A DNA stretch of 64,000 nucleotides from Paragordius varius (lineage: Eukaryota > Nematomorpha), in the NCBI GenBank assembly GCA_964247055.1, contig OZ176051.1, positions 5,084,001 through 5,148,000 of the forward strand, read 5' to 3'. This document shows positions 37,101 through 48,536 of the stretch, one piece after another. The notes beneath the pieces are model-generated. The model saw nothing but the letters and a program-made list of their open reading frames with translations, did not search any database and had not been told where the DNA came from. The first letter of the stretch is position 1, and every line of letters begins with the position of its first letter. Position numbers and translations under genes: made by a program.

Positions 37101-40100
37101 GCATAATGAACGGAATGACGAAGAGTTAAAATGGAACCAGGCTTTGGATAAAGTGAAAACAACCGTCATCACTTCAAAGGGTAATTTTAATTATTTATTG
37201 CAGAGAAAGAGTTTATTCTTTATAACATTTGTATAAAATGCATTGTTTTAGGTTAAAAAAATATTTTAATACATATAAACGGCTCCTTATATTTTAGATA
37301 ATTACCAATCTAAATATTTCGATTTTAATCTTTTTGCTTGCACCAACAACACAAGCAATGCAAACGATATAACAAAGGTATTTTATTGCTTTGATTATTT
37401 AAAAAAAATTAAAAGAGGATTTTATCAAATTAAAACTCATTTTTGCATTTCTTTTCAGAACATCTTTGGTCTCTTTATCTTTATTGTAATAATGGTGTGT
37501 AAAATATTTTAGAATCTATCTAGATGTAACAAATTATTGTAGTGTGAATGTTTTTTCTAAAATATTTCAATTTTTTTAAATAATTAACTCTTAATAAATC
37601 AGTAGATTCTTATATTTTTATAGAAACAATATAAATCTTTTTTTTCTTACATAAGTTAAAATACTATCGTTTTGACACGGTACAATGGAAAACAGGCTTA
37701 CCTCTGCAAACATTAGCTTATGTGGGAAAAAAATCGGTTGAAATCCCTCAGGAATGGCAAAATACATTTATTCCACATCCTCATTTACAAAAGGTGCATA
37801 TTAAGCCTAGGCAGGAATTATGTAACACACTTGAAACAACAACAATAAATATTCCCGAATCGACGAAAAATCAATTATTGGCAAAAACTAAAATAGATTG
37901 GTCTACAGCTGAAGCTTTTGCATTGGGTTCATTATTGCTTCAAGGCATAAATGTTTATTCATATTTCTTTAAATATATATATTAAAATTAATTAATTTAT
38001 GAATGTTACAATGAAATATTATACGGATCATAAATTTTCTAAGTAATTTGAAATTTTGCATATAGATTAGACTTTCTGGACAAGATAGTGGTCGGGCTAC
38101 ATTTAGTCATAGACATGCCGTTTTAGTTAATTATGAACCGAAAAAAGGTAAACATATAATACCTTTGACCAATAGTTGTTGCGTTTTTATTGTATTTTTA
38201 AACAAATATGTCATTAATTTTATTCTGCTTTTGAAATTAATTTTTAAAAATATTATTAGATGTCCCAAATAAATTAATTCCTCTAAACTACATTCATAAT
38301 AATAACTCGCACAATGAAAACGAAGGCGGCATTCAAAATCATATTGGCCATTTACAAATCATAAATAGTCCTTTGAATGAATTGGCCACCCTTTCGTATG
38401 AGTGTGGATATGCCTGGAATAATGCATTCAATCATTTGACCACAAGTTTGCAATAAATAAATGATAACCTTTCTCTTTAATTTGAGAAGACGGTTTTTAC
38501 TAACAAATGCATTGGTTAAAAAATGTAAATAACATTTCTTAAAAAAATAATATTAAGGATAAATATAGGGTTAATAAATTATAGTTTTTGAATTAATTAA
38601 AAAATCAACCTTGCGGTTCGCGAAAAAGTTTTAATCAAAAAGTTTTACAAAATCTAAATAAAATTGATTTTAAACAAGTTCTCTAAAAAAGTTTTTCCGA
38701 ATTTCGGCAATAAACTAGCAAAATTGTTCTAAAGAAAGAGATTTATTGGAGGTAAAACAGCAATTCAGCCGTTTTTTATGCCTTTTATAACTAACTCTGT
38801 TATCACTTTATCAGCATTAGTCTTATTTAGTCAAATTCATCTATTCAGAAAACATAGTAAAGCTTAAATTTTCATTTTAAAGGATGCATTTCCTATGGGA
38901 TTTAACATAAAACATATAGGGAAAAAAAATGGAATTTTATAAAAAAAAAATGGTGGCAATGATTGTTTATTATAAATTTTAGCAATATTAAAAAAAATTA
39001 AATTTTTTTATCCAATTTGAATGGTATAAAGACCAACATTTTACAACATTAATTTAAAATATATTTTGATATGCGATTTAGCTTAATTTCGCGCTTGTTA
39101 ACTTTACTTTTTGTTAAACAGGGTTAAATATATTTGTTTATGTAGTTATGTTTTAATCAATGAAAGATTTCCGGTTGTGCTTATAAATTCAATCATTTAT
39201 GGTTATAACCAGTCAATATATGAAACAAACCAATTAAATTAGAGATGCTAATATTGTTACAAATAAAAAGATTTTTTTATTTGTTAATTTTTTATTACAT
39301 TAAACATATATTATAAACGGACTAGTTGCTTTAATAAACGGTTTCGTTGTCCACAATTTATAATACACAGACATACCATGGGTTCGACATCTATTTTAAA
39401 CACCCCATACAAATTTATTATTTATAGACAAAAATGTTTCGACACAATTTGTTTTGTGGGAGGCTCAATATGGAGATTTTGTTAATTGTGCTCAACCATG
39501 TATTGATACATTTATTTCATCGTGTTATACCAAGTGGGGACTATCACCCGGTGGTTTAACTATGTTGTTGCCACATGGTATCACAAATTTAATTTTATGT
39601 CACTTTAAAATTAATATTCGAAGATTTGAAACTTTATTTTTGAAATGTATACATATATATATATAATTTAATTTTATTAATCCGAAAAAGATAGGATTTT
39701 TAATTTCAAATGGCTTTTCAAGATAATAGTGTATTGTGTGGTATTCAATTTGTTTAAGTAAATGTCAAAGTTAAAATATTTTTTTATATTTAACGAATAG
39801 ATAATGAATCGTTATATAACTATAAAATGTTTGGACATAAAACTTTTTTTGAAAACAAATAATTATCAATATAATGCACATATAGGCATTGACGGCACTG
39901 GTCCTGAACATTCCTCTTGCAGAATCGAACGATTTTTGCAATTATCAAATGATCCTGAAACGACTAACATTAAAGTAGTATTTTCAGTTAGCACATACCC
40001 ACATATCCAAAATATTTATACAGTAAAAAATGTTTTAGAATTTAAAATATGCATGTATAAAATTTAGCAGGATCCTACAAACTATATCAATTTAACTGTG

Positions 40101-40915
40101 GCTAACCCGAGTACGACTGCCCAATATTATCATTTGCTGAGGTCTCAAGCGTTTACCATACACAATAACTATCTAACTGCACCGCTTATCATGATTGCAC
40201 CTAAAATATTATTAAGGTCCAAATTTTATTCTAATTGACCTAACATTTTAATGAATATGTATTTTAAATGTTGTTTTAAGTTTGACAAAAATATTTTTGG
40301 TCAAATTTTTTTGTTTAATATTTTTGAGTTCAAATATTTTGAAACCGGATATTTTTAACATTTAAATATTAAAGGTTAGAAAAAATGCAGATAATTTACA
40401 TAAATGTTTTACCTTTAATTTATCTATTTAGGTTACAAGAAGCCAAATCTAGCATGAGTGATTTCTTGGGCGAAACCCATTTCAAACCCATATTGTTCGA
40501 TGAAAAAATCACACAATCGACTCCAAGAGCTCTCAAATACGTTATATTTTGTTCTGGAAAACATTATTACACCTTAAACAAATACATAACAAATTTAGCA
40601 CAAGACATTCAAGGGTCAATATTTCTGGTCAGAATAGAATTATTGTCCCCCTTTCCAGCCACACATTTACAAGCCTTGTTGAAAAAAATTAGCCTTCATG
40701 GGCGGCAATCATCATCAACCATAAAATTTATTTGGTCACAAGAGGAACACCGAAATCAAGGGCCATGGCAATATATGCAAACGAGATTCAAGAACCGACT
40801 TAATATTGAGTTGAACTACAATGGGAGAGAAGAATCGGCAATACCGGCTACGGGAATCGTAATGCGTCACAAACAGCAAGAAATTGAAATTTTGTCAAAC
40901 TTGTTTAACATATAA
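34125..40915 (+). CDS. DHTKD1: 2-oxoadipate dehydrogenase E1 (DHTKD1)
   Basis: Fourteen exons join in phase to 891 aa: 34125-34536, 35045-35266, 35777-35936, 36267-36389, 36839-36987, 37085-37180, 37298-37377, 37656-37952, 38066-38147, 38260-38445, 39428-39577, 39886-39974, 40071-40216, 40432-40915. The product is the thiamine-diphosphate E1 of the mitochondrial 2-oxoadipate dehydrogenase complex (lysine, hydroxylysine and tryptophan breakdown). Landmarks: [144 protein letters not shown] rather than HSSARPERFLQ marks DHTKD1 over OGDH. About 130 residues at the N-terminus of the human protein have no counterpart from the chosen ATG and no clear mitochondrial presequence is seen, so an upstream exon may be missing. 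Introns here are all at least 96 nt. Confidence 0.93.
36590..36750. mobile_element. hAT-type MITE remnant in a DHTKD1 intron
   Basis: It shares TGTTTGACACATxTTTGCAG and the end GAGTATCACTG with the element at 48353-48536. The left end is degraded. Confidence 0.4.
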
Positions 40916-41139
40916 TATATTTCTTTCGCAGTATTAAAAAGGCAAATTTATTTGTAATTTTTGCTATGTTATTTATAAAGATATTACATATATACACAAA
41001 TATAAATGTTGAAAAATGTTATAACACAGGAACATGATACATACACATATATGAGATTGGCTAGGTGTGGGTATGTATATACAGCAGAATAAAATTTAAA
41101 AAGATTAACACAATTTTCCTGTAACCCCATTAGTTTTGT

Positions 41140-43814
41140 TTAATCAACTTCTTCCATACGAGCCTTATCATCTAGCTCAGCGGCAGAGATTGTGGCATCA
41201 TCTTCCATCTTTGAACCATCACCAGATGCTGCAGAGGGAGTTCCTTCAGCCTCTGTAGAGGGAGTTGGTTCATCATCTTCAATACCTAAACCGAGTTTAA
41301 TCATTCGATAAATGCGGCCAGAGTATTGGGTTGGATCTTCGAGCGTAAAACCAGACGAAAGCAAAGACGTTTCAAACAACAGGATAATGAGATTGCGTGC
41401 TGACTTATCATTCTTATCTGCGTCAATCTTTTGACGGAGTGTTTCAATGATGGCATTGTCAGGATTGATTTCCAAATGCTTTTTAGCAGCCATGTAACCA
41501 AGAGTGCTGTTGTCACGCAAAGCTTGGGCCTTCATGATACGTTCCATATTAGCCGTCCATCCATATTGACTTGTGACAATGCAACAAGGAGAGTTGACCA
41601 AACGATTGGAAAGAGTAACCTTTTCAACTTTGCGATCCAAAATTTCTTTCATAGCCTTGCACAACGGTTCAAATTTAACTTTTTGGTCTTCAAAGCGTTT
41701 TTTCTCCTCCTCGCTTTCAGGGAGTTCAAGACCTTCTTTGGTAACAGAAACGAGCGGTTTTCCATCATACTCCTTAAGTTGTTGAACGCAGTATTCATCA
41801 ATCGGTTCAATCATGTAAATAACTTCAAAACCACGCTTGATAATATTCTCCACCATTGATGATTTTTGGACTTGTTCTTTGCTCTCACCAGTGATGAAAT
41901 AAATGCTCTTTTGGTTCTCTTTCATTCTTTCGACATACTCCTTCAGAGAAATCATTTCGTCGGGTGAAGCTGATGTATAGTAACGCAACAATTCAGACAA
42001 CTTTTTGCGATTTTGGCTATCTTCATGGATACCAAGCTGTATTATAAAAAAGAAAATAATGATAATAGTGACCATAATATATCGTTAAACATTTGTCAAA
42101 TAAAATAATAAAAACCTTCAAATTTTTGGAGAATTGTTCGTAAAATTTCTTATACAACTCCTTGTCTTCAGCTATCTCCTCGAACATTTCAAGGCATTTT
42201 TTAACAATGTTTTTACGGATAACTTTCAAAATCTTATTCTGTTGCAACATTTCACGAGAGATGTTGAGGGGCAAATCTTCTGAGTCAACTACTCCCTTGA
42301 TAAAACAAAGGTATTCTGGCATAAGTTCTTCGCAATTGTCCATAATAAAAACACGTCGGACATAAAGTTTAATATTATTTTTCTTTCGTCGTGTTTCAAA
42401 CATATCGAATGGACATCTTTTTGGGACAAACAAAAGAGCCTTAAATTCAAGTTGACCTTCAACAGAAAAATGCTTGACTGCTAAGTGATCTTCCCAATCA
42501 TTGGTAAGACTTTTGTAAAATTCACCGTATTCTTCTTGCTTGATGTCGTCAGGATTACGAGTCCAGATAGGTTTGGTTTTATTGAGCTCCTCATCTTCGA
42601 CATACTTTTCTTTGATGCGCTTCTTCTTTTTCTCTTTTGTTTTAGTTTCGTCCTCATCAGCAACATCTTCAACTTCTGGTTTTTCCTTGCCTTCGTCTTC
42701 TTTAGTTTCCTCCTCATCTTTTTTATCTTCCGTTTTTTCTGGTTCTTCTTCGTCTTCGCTTATTTCTTTCTCACGTTCCTTTTGTACGACTAGTTTGATG
42801 GGATACCCAATAAATTGACTGTGCTTTTTGACAATTTCCTTGATTTTGCGTTCTTCAAGGTATTCTAATTGATCCTCTTTAAGATGCAAAACTATTTTAG
42901 TACCACGAGGCAATGGATCAGAATTATCTTGTTTGATGGTAAAAGAACCGCCGGCAGATGATTCCCAAGTATATTGTTCATCATCATTGTTTTTAGAAGT
43001 AACGACAACTCTATCGGCAACAAGGTAACAGGAATAAAAACCAACACCAAATTGACCAATCATTGAAATATCTGCACCAGCCTATATAAAATTAAAAAAA
43101 TAAAATAATCGTACACTCTATCATAAAATAAAGTTCGTTATGATTTGTATCAGAACTTGTGAAGCCTTAACACTCGATGGCCAAAGCTGACGGTGAGATA
43201 AAATGGGCAATTTTTAGGTTCGCGTACTGCGGACTGACATTCTAATGGTACTTACCAAAATATTATAAAGGGTCTAAATAATTATGGTCTCAAAGATTAT
43301 AATATCACTTATTAGTATCTCATATTTGCAGTTACACTCCAAATATGAAGAACAAAAATTTAAATAATTCAAAGACATACACCATTTTTACCGCTGGTGT
43401 ATTTTACTAGACTATACTGGCATTAGCGGTTTAAAAATATAAAAAAGATAAATTTAATTTAACCTGCAAAGCTTCCATAAAAGCTTTAGTGCCAGATTTT
43501 GCTATCGTCCCCAAGTTGTTAATCAAATCGGCCTTGGTCATGCCAATACCAGTATCGATAATGGTTAAAGTTTGATCTTCCTTGTTTGGAACTATTTTAA
43601 TGTACAAATCTTTTTCAGCGGCAAGCTTGCTGGGATCGGTCAAACTTTCATAACGAATTTTATCCAATGCGTCCGAAGCATTAGAAATAAGTTCACGCAG
43701 AAATATTTCTTTATTGGAATAAAATGTATTGATGATCAAGCTCATCAATTGGGCAATTTCAGCTTGAAAGGCGTAAGTCTCAACTTCGTCCATTTGATGA
43801 TCGTGAGAGGCCAT
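41140..43814 (-). CDS. HSP90: Cytosolic heat-shock protein HSP90
   Basis: Three exons (43814-43464, 43081-42116, 42036-41140) give 737 aa, normal for cytosolic HSP90. It is the ATP-dependent chaperone for kinases and receptors. The N-domain shows [35 protein letters not shown] and [10 protein letters not shown] Glu/Lys-rich charged linker (about residues 215-270) follows, then [17 protein letters not shown] and [16 protein letters not shown] of the middle domain with its catalytic Arg, and [18 protein letters not shown] of the C-domain. The chain ends MEEVD, the TPR-cochaperone docking signal that excludes ER and mitochondrial paralogues. Introns are 382 and 79 nt. It is convergent with DHTKD1 (224 bp). 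A heat-shock element and TATA box lie directly upstream. Codon use is less AT-rich than neighbours, as expected for high expression. Confidence 0.98.
43153..43245 (+). repeat. Short interspersed repeat, copy 2
   Basis: It lies in HSP90 intron 1. The blocks CTTGTGAAGCCTTAACACTC and GCTGACGGTGAGATAAAATG align with the reverse complement of 57690-57790. Copy 1 at 346-440 is more distant. Confidence 0.5.
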
Positions 43815-43855
43815 TGTAGAATTATAGTAATATGATACAAAATCACGAGATCCTT

Positions 43856-43868
43856 ATTATATATAATG
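43856..43868 (-). promoter_or_regulatory. TATA box of HSP90
   Basis: The minus strand reads CATTATATATAAT about 42-54 bp upstream of the HSP90 ATG and just downstream of the heat-shock element, the classical order. It implies a 5' UTR of only some 10-25 nt. Confidence 0.5.
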
Positions 43869-43873
43869 CGATA

Positions 43874-43896
43874 GAACTTTCTCGATTAATCTAGAA
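43874..43896 (-). promoter_or_regulatory. Five-unit heat-shock element
   Basis: The sequence reads GAA-CT-TTC-TC-GAT-TA-ATC-TA-GAA on the plus strand: five alternating nGAAn/nTTCn units at strict 5-bp spacing, three perfect and two with one mismatch. It lies 60 bp upstream of the HSP90 start codon, so it should bind HSF1 trimers and make this gene heat inducible. Confidence 0.8.
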
Positions 43897-43981
43897 AAAA
43901 ACGTGTATGCGATAAAATTGTAGTAATTGTAAAATTTAAAAATAAAATATAAAGTTATTTGTTTAGGCAAAATAAAGTTAA

Positions 43982-44013
<32 letters not shown>

Positions 44014-44586
44014 TATATATTTTTAGGCGCATATTTAATACTTTCTAAAAAAAATGGTAAAATTTACATCTCAAACTTTGGGCCGCCATATTTTTGTTGT
44101 AATTTCTTTGATTTAACTCTTTATGACTTTTTAAAGTAGTTTTATGTCCCACGATTTGAATTTTAATATCTAATAAGTAGTTAGATAAAACTTAATTAAA
44201 AATAGGATTTTTTAGCCTTTTAGGCGCAAAATATGTTTTAAAAAATCGTCCTCTCACACTTGCCACCTTTTTTCCATAAATTTTCTTAATCGCTTATATA
44301 ATAGGTAAATAAGAGTATATTATTGTTAAAAGATGTGAATAATTAAATTTAGTAACTTTCAGGTTGCTTTTTTACAGCAAAAACTTGATATTCTTTAAAT
44401 TTAAAATCAGTTGTTTGTTTAGTTCAATCGTGTTTTGGCGCAGTTCCAATTTTAGACTCTAGATCTTACGAAACTGTAAAACATATCCTTTTTAATCCAA
44501 TAAGAAAAAGATTTAATAATTTAATTTTAACGAACTTAACTTTTTAACACTTGGATTTAAATTGGGGTATTTAAATAACCCAGACT
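43897..44586. other. Gene-free stretch with a (TA)n microsatellite
   Basis: A TA dinucleotide run of about 13 units lies at 43983-44008. The remainder is unstructured AT-rich sequence. Confidence 0.5.
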
Positions 44587-47500
44587 AAATTTAAGTTAGG
44601 ATTTTTAAAAAACTACTGAAGGAAACGGTCCTAATTTAAATTTATGCTTCTATCCTAATAAAAATTATATAAATATGTCAAACTATCTAAATAAAATTTT
44701 GTTTTGAAAAAAAGTTCCATGTCAAACTACTTGGACGCCATTTTTATTTTACAAAATTTTTGCAAAATATCGTCTTCTTTTAATTTTAGGAGTAAAATTA
44801 TAACTAATTTTTTATTTAAATTATATCTAACATTGAAAGAAATAGGAAAAGCGGTTTATTTTGTATTTTTTTTCAATTTTACCATCGCACACATGTCACG
44901 TTGACCAAATTTTTACCTCTCGGTTTTAGCTTAAAATAAGTAATATCAAGTGTTTTTGAAATATTTTTTATATATATTTCGGTTTATTAATGTTATATGA
45001 GTGCAAAATTTTGCCATGGTTTCGATTGCTTCCATATTTTTTAAAGAATTTAATTTTAAACAGGCCTGGGGTATCCAACTACCCCACTTTGAATCGAAGG
45101 ACTAAAATGAATGTGTTGTATCCAAGTGTTAATGCGCAGTTTATTAAGATGTCTGGGATACAAAAACCCCTATAATTCATCGCGGACAAAAAGTGAAAAG
45201 ATCATGAAGTGTTAAATAGGGTTAACTAGAGGCCCCAGACTATATTTAAATGGATAAATAAAAACAATTTTAATTTATGCTTCGATAAAAAATCTAAACA
45301 AATTAAAATTCTAATATAGTTTTGAAAAAAACTTCATATCAAGCTACTTCGACGCCGTTAAAGTTAAACATCTAACATTGATGGAAAATGGCTTTGATAT
45401 TTAGCTAAGGCACACATGTCCTATAGGCTAAATTACCTTCGCGTTATCTATAAAATAAGTATCATTTGTTATATAAATATTTCTTTTTTAAATTTCGTAT
45501 CAATATAATATAAGTGGAAACTTTTGCCATGGTTTCAATTTATTCCATATTTTTTATATTTATTTTGTACATGTGATCAATAGTTAGCCCTATTCGAATC
45601 GATGGATTAAAATGAATCCGTTGTATCCAAGTGTTGTTATTTAACCTTTTTTAACAATAATGCATAAATATTTCTTTGCTTGTTGTATAATGTCCAGCTA
45701 GAAAAAATGTTGCATTTGCTTAAAAAATTGTTGCGTTTGGAAAAATGTTTCTTTTGACTGTAAAATATTATAATCGGCAATTATTGATTTTATCTCTCCA
45801 CCAGCCTTATTCTTCATTTAAACAAGTTTTAATCACTGATTTTTGAATAAAATATCAAAAAAATATAAATTTTGTATGCAGGCGCTATCTTTGGTTTCTC
45901 ATCCAATTACATAAAAATGACTAGGGGTAAAAAAATTAACCTTACTTACCCATACTTTGAACTCACATTTTTAAATAGAATGGGTTTTAAACCGTTTGAC
46001 TTTAAGCTCAAATATGGCAATACCAAAGATTATTTTCGAATGCAGCTAATTATATATATTTGATCGGATTCAGATGATATTTACAAAAATACGACGCTTA
46101 ATCTAGGTGAATATAAGAAGGTGTACATTTCCGCACAATGGATATATGATATACTATTTCCGGAACATATCCAACCCGACTTTGGGAGTCTAATTTTAAC
46201 ATAGGTAAGACTCTTGGACGATTTAATGACCTTACCATTTATCTAAGCATTTTTGAAGAGAATACCCATGACAATATTTGTCTATAGTTTAGACCTCACG
46301 TTTTCTAAAAAACTGATTTAATTTTAGGTATATATATTTTCACCACTAGTTCTAATTCCAAAAAGCACAGGTTATAATCCATGATGATTTTAAAATACTT
46401 GCTTGTATCCTCCATGCGGCTTATACGCATAGCTAATAATCATTTATGGAGTCAAAAATAACTGGATTTATTTAAGGTTAAATATCAGGAGTAGATTGGG
46501 TAAATCGGACATTATGAAAGTTAGCTATTAATTTTTGATTTTAACCAAAAAAATATTTATAATATACTATAATATAAAATTTGAAACAAATTTTTTCAGA
46601 TTATTATTTATTTTTTAAAATATTATACGCGTGTTAGAAAAAATTATTAAACATTTAACTAATATTTACTTTTTTCCGAGCTATTTAGCTCATTTATTTA
46701 TTTTCAACTATAATAAAATATTTTGATAATTTTTAAGTATTGTTGAAATTATTAACACTAAGATACAACATTCATTTGAGTACTTCGATTAGGCTAGTTA
46801 GATAGCCCAGGCTTGTTTAAAATAAATTATTTTAAAAAAATATATAATAAATTGAAACAATGGCAAAAGACTTTGATAACATTAATGAGCCGAAATATGA
46901 AAAAAAAGATATATTCAAAAATATTTGATATTATTTATTCCGAGGTAAAACCTAACGGTAAATTTACCCAACAAGACATATTTGCATAGCTAATAAAAAT
47001 AATGCAAAATATACCCTTTTTTCTGTTTATATCAATGTTAAATGTGATTTTATAAAACTAACAATTTTAGGCTTAAAATCAAAAAACACGATATTTTTCA
47101 AAAATTTTGTAAAATAAAATGGCGTCTAAGTAGTTTGATACAAAACTTTTTTTCAAAACTAAATTTATTTAGATATTTTGGCTTATTTAATAATACTAGC
47201 GTAAATCTCGCGCTGCTACGGAGCCCGAGGAAGTCCTTCAGACTTCTGGGGGGAGGGGGGGTTATTTGAAAAAAGGGACACTAAAATGATCCACATATGT
47301 GAATTATTTCGAAACATTATTTAATAGCTATGATCTCATAAGTATTTCAAAACGGTGCATTCATACTAATATATTGTTTACTTGGGCGAAAAATAGATTC
47401 AAAAAATTATTTTTGTGGACTTTGTTTTTTGAAAAAAATGGCATTTTACGGGGGGAGCGGGTAAAAAGAGGGCCTAAATTAAAAAAGCGAGACGACTATG

Positions 47501-47860
47501 TTCGGCGCAATCGAAAATAAGTAAACAAAAATCATATTTGAAATTGAAAGATCCAACCTCAAAGACACAATTTTTGTGGACTTCTGTTTAAAAAAAACCC
47601 GTTTTTCACACGGGGTGGGCCCGAACTGGGGGCCTAATTCAAAAAAAGGGCGAAGCTATAGTCGGGGCATTCATTAATGATTATATTTTTTCGATGCTTG
47701 GATTTGAATGGGTTTACCGGTTTTCCGGTACCAGATCACAAAGCCAGCATTTTCCATTTTTATAAATGATAGATATAGATTAGGATGGAAGCATTAATTT
47801 AAATTGGAAACGTTTCTTTCAGTAGTTTTTTAAAAATATCAACTTAAATTTGTAAGGTAT
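44587..47860. mobile_element. Large TIR element with disrupted right arm
   Basis: The left arm (about 44587-44930) contains TTTTTAAAAAACTACTGAA, TTTATGCTTCTATCCTAAT, TTTGAAAAAAAGTTC and CAAACTACTTGGACGCCATT. The right arm reads the same blocks in mirror order and opposite strand, but in two pieces (47770-47860 and about 46950-47205) separated by a 560-bp insertion. A direct partial copy of the arm lies at 45230-45480, and another piece at 25441-25565. No transposase frame was found. Confidence 0.5.
47206..47690. repeat. GC-richer insertion with a tandem duplication
   Basis: Two related blocks of about 170 bp follow one another (around 47400 and 47569). Each holds TTTTTGTGGACT, a G-rich tract, and a GGGCCTAAxTxAAAAAA stretch. 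G-tracts are conspicuous in otherwise 75-80% AT DNA. It interrupts the right arm of the 44587-47860 element. No coding function is seen; the plus-strand frame 47299-47520 is Lys/Arg-rich but unrecognised. Confidence 0.4.
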
Positions 47861-47937
47861 TAGATACCCCTATAATCGAAGTACTAATCACTCCATATTC
47901 TTTTGTCTATTGAAGAATAATCTTTTTTATCAATAGA

Positions 47938-48172
47938 TATCATTTACACTTCGAATTCACAATTATATTTTTTTTATATATTAAAAAATAAAATTTTGTT
48001 TAAATAATAATACTGAAAAATTAATTAACTATGCCATAAAGATATGTTTTACATTAATCATAAGTTATATTATCCCGAAAATAATATATTTTTAGGGTGA
48101 ATTTGAATTGTTTAAGGGTGAACAGAGTGAATTTAAAATGTTCAAGAGGGAATTTGAATTGTAAACGATATA
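47938..48172. mobile_element. MITE, TTCAAATTCACCC family, copy 2
   Basis: The internal block CTATGCCATAAAGATATGTTT and the right end with two or three AGGGTGAATTTGAATTGT-type blocks match 3545-3800. The left arm has lost part of the TIR. There is no coding capacity. Confidence 0.6.
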
Positions 48173-48352
48173 CTATGTAACTTTGGATATTACAGGTATT
48201 GTTAATTCATTTTCATCTAACATATTTGATATTCCAAAACATGTGTTTACCATTTTGAAGTTTATTTCATTATTTTTTGAAAAGTTTTTAGATGCTGTGC
48301 GGCAAAAGGCTTTTGTTCAAATTAATTTTTTAAATACATTAATCCATTAATT

Positions 48353-48536
48353 CAGTGGTGCACACCCAAAAATTTGGAGGGCGCAAATAATATACTTATC
48401 TAAAGGGCGGTGGACCAGATAATACAGATATAAATTTCAAAGCTGTTTGACACATTTGCAGATATTTATATTCATATAAATACATCGAAAAAATTAATAG
48501 AAAATTCAGCACCAAGAACCGCGGTGAGTATCACTG
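48353..48536. mobile_element. Short hAT-type MITE
   Basis: The ends are CAGTGGTGCACACC and ...GAGTATCACTG. The flanking direct repeats are CATTAATT (48345-48352) and CATTAAAT (48537-48544), an 8-bp target duplication with one or two changes. It is 184 bp and non-coding. A related remnant is in a DHTKD1 intron (36590-36750). Confidence 0.65.

Noticed and set aside
37461-37500. Extra exon between DHTKD1 exons 7 and 8 ([12 protein letters not shown])
   Set aside because: It would break the phase; direct joining of 37377 to 37656 is in phase and matches the family.
41431-42818. Several plus-strand frames of 70-142 codons
   Set aside because: All lie antisense to HSP90 exons; Ser/Phe-rich translations mirror its charged linker.
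43983-44008. CRISPR-like or functional simple repeat
   Set aside because: Plain TA microsatellite; similar runs occur at 51178 and 60430.
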